Assembly (NCBI GenBank): GCA_043764135.1
Contig: JAYUKV010000015.1
Location: forward strand, 1-5,724
Direction: 5' to 3'
From: JAYUKV01 sp043764135
GTDB taxonomy: Bacteria > Patescibacteriota > JACMRA01
Length of the DNA: 5,724 nt
Position 1 is the stretch's first letter; each line of letters opens with the position of its first letter. The notes beneath the pieces were generated by a model that searched no databases, was not told the origin of the DNA, and worked only from the letters and a program-made list of their open reading frames with translations. Shown here piece after piece: positions 4,916 to 5,724 of this stretch. Made by a program: the position numbers and the translations under genes.

Positions 4916-5524
4916 TTGAAATCTAACAGTCTAGTTATTTTAGGTGGTATTGGTTTGTTGTTGTATATTGGAGTTGGAGCGTGTTCTACTTACAAGGTTC
5001 AGCCACTTCCTACCACAGACCCAAGCCCCCAAGCCGCACAAGTTAATAAGTATCAAAGCAAAGATTCTTTAGTTGTCCGTAACAACCAAGATGGATCCGT
5101 AGCGATTGTTGGAAGACCCTCTGATGACGTTTTGAAGGAAATCTATGGAAAAGATGTCTCAGATAAGAGCTTTTATGATCTTTACATCGATCAAGATTCT
5201 CATTGGCTTAGAAGCTATGGAAATACTTTGATCGGTGAACAAGCTAAGAAAGATACTACCAAAGAAATTTGTGCATTATTTTTTAAAAAACCAGGCGTTG
5301 ACTCTTCAAGGGATGGTCGGGGTATGAATCAAACTCCATTTGATTGCAAAACAGGTCTTGAGAAAACAATTCAAAAAGTCCTAACTCGTGATATCATTGA
5401 AATGGTTGTAATCAAATTTGATCCAAAGGAATACAAGATTGACCCAACGGATCTAGAAAATTCGATGATTGCAGCTGTTTCAAGTACGAGTGTAATCGTT
5501 AACCCGGTACAACAAGCCCAATAG
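4916..5524 (+). CDS. probable lipoprotein of unknown function
   Basis: A 202-residue product starting at TTG, which would be read as Met. Residues 1-22 look like a signal peptide (Lys2, then a hydrophobic core from about 5 to 21) ending at Val-Gly-Ala-Cys, an acceptable lipobox with Cys23 as the lipidated residue. The Gly in the middle is less usual, so an uncleaved anchor is the alternative. A Pro/Ala/Gln-rich linker follows (about 27-45), then a mixed alpha/beta domain with a hydrophobic IIEMVVIKF strand at 160-168. Cys119 and Cys144 could pair. I do not recognise the domain. It is a single-gene unit: promoter at 4846-4872, strong ribosome binding site, terminator at 5564-5597. It diverges from the membrane-anchored protein gene, which hints at a shared envelope role but does not prove it. 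By my count its GC is near 38 percent, somewhat above the neighbours. Confidence 0.83.
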   Translation: MKSNSLVILGGIGLLLYIGVGACSTYKVQPLPTTDPSPQAAQVNKYQSKDSLVVRNNQDGSVAIVGRPSDDVLKEIYGKDVSDKSFYDLYIDQDSHWLRSYGNTLIGEQAKKDTTKEICALFFKKPGVDSSRDGRGMNQTPFDCKTGLEKTIQKVLTRDIIEMVVIKFDPKEYKIDPTDLENSMIAAVSSTSVIVNPVQQAQ

Positions 5525-5563
5525 ATCTGAAATATGATTTGATCAATTTTCAATTCAACTTTA

Positions 5564-5597
5564 CTCCCGAACTAATAATTCGGGGGTTTATTTTTTT
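5564..5597 (+). terminator. intrinsic terminator of the lipoprotein gene
   Basis: Arms CTCCCGAA (5564-5571) and TTCGGGGG (5579-5586) form an 8-bp stem with one T-G wobble around a 7-base loop. They are followed by TTTA and seven T (5587-5597). It lies 39 bases after the stop at 5522-5524 and is a clear Rho-independent terminator. Confidence 0.9.
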
Positions 5598-5635
5598 ATT
5601 TATTGTCGATCAAAAGAATCGATCTAACTGAAAAC

Positions 5636-5665
5636 TTAACACTTTTTAACACTCAATCTAATAAT
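5636..5665 (+). promoter_or_regulatory. candidate promoter for a gene entering at the right edge
   Basis: TTAACA (5636-5641, 5 of 6) and AATAAT (5660-5665, 5 of 6) are 18 bases apart. RNA would start near 5672, three bases before an ATG at 5675. The layout matches the near-leaderless arrangement predicted for efp and for the 4727 gene. AT-rich DNA makes such matches easy, hence the low confidence. Confidence 0.4.
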
Positions 5666-5674
5666 GTGATCTAC

Positions 5675-5724
5675 ATGAGCTTTTCGAACATACCCCGCCT
5701 TTTCAAGGCACCCCTTTCAACCTT
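5675..5724 (+). CDS. possible start of a plus-strand gene, cut by the window edge
   Basis: An ATG at 5675 opens a frame (MSFSNIPRLFKAPLST) that runs to the edge without a stop. It follows a strong terminator and a plausible promoter, and local GC rises here as in coding DNA. No Shine-Dalgarno is present. A competing minus-strand frame, open from the edge to a TAG at 5673-5671 (ending ...RRGMFEKLM), cannot be excluded. Sixteen residues are too few to identify a family. Confidence 0.35.
   Translation, partial: MSFSNIPRLFKAPLST

Noticed and set aside
5371..5553. 60-codon minus-strand frame overlapping the end of the lipoprotein gene
   Set aside because: Antisense to a gene with a promoter, Shine-Dalgarno and terminator; no start signals of its own.
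5606..5624. Repeated TCGATC after the last terminator
   Set aside because: Too short (6 bases, two copies) to support a repeat or binding site.
5697..5709. Small hairpin GCCTT-TTC-AAGGC
   Set aside because: Only 5 bp with a 3-base loop and no T-run, and it falls in possible coding sequence.
1..5724. Stop-codon reassignment (UGA read as Gly or Trp), as in some CPR lineages and mollicutes
   Set aside because: UGA ends the MFS gene exactly at the murI overlap, and no real gene here has an internal in-frame UGA.

Overview
The window is AT-rich, compactly coded bacterial DNA. It uses standard stop codons: the MFS transporter gene ends in TGA, so UGA is not recoded and Mycoplasma-type or SR1/Gracilibacteria-type codes are unlikely. 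The unusual EF-P loop (Lys-Cys-Gln-Met-Ala-Lys-Pro instead of the classical Lys-Pro-Gly-Lys-Gly), the high share of unrecognised envelope proteins and the sparse Shine-Dalgarno signals suggest a Candidate Phyla Radiation (Patescibacteria) lineage. That placement is an inference and not a firm identification.

Layout. Positions 1-148 hold the tail of a plus-strand transcription unit whose body lies outside the window: two imperfect hairpins followed by a clear intrinsic terminator. It may be the end of a protein gene (open frame 2-88) or of a structured RNA. Next comes a minus-strand operon, read from about 3080 down to 288: a 12-TM MFS transporter, glutamate racemase (murI, overlapping the transporter by ATGA) and a 7-TM TIGR02206/YwaF-like membrane protein, closed by a hairpin at 238-262. 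Diverging from the transporter is efp (elongation factor P) on the plus strand. It converges on a minus-strand gene for a membrane-anchored protein of unknown function, and a long shared hairpin at 3806-3844 separates the two. Diverging from that gene is a plus-strand gene for a probable lipoprotein of unknown function, with its own promoter, a strong ribosome binding site, a TTG start and a strong terminator. The last 50 bases may contain the start of another plus-strand gene.

Functionally, murI supplies D-glutamate for peptidoglycan, and three of the four neighbouring non-EF-P products are membrane or surface proteins, so the region has an envelope flavour. efp is the one translation gene. 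The most interesting points are the EF-P loop, which has Met32 where the modified Lys/Arg normally sits and four cysteines packed around it, and a recurring promoter geometry that predicts leaderless or near-leaderless mRNAs for genes lacking a Shine-Dalgarno sequence. I see no phage, CRISPR, transposase, tRNA or rRNA gene and no obvious new multi-gene system.
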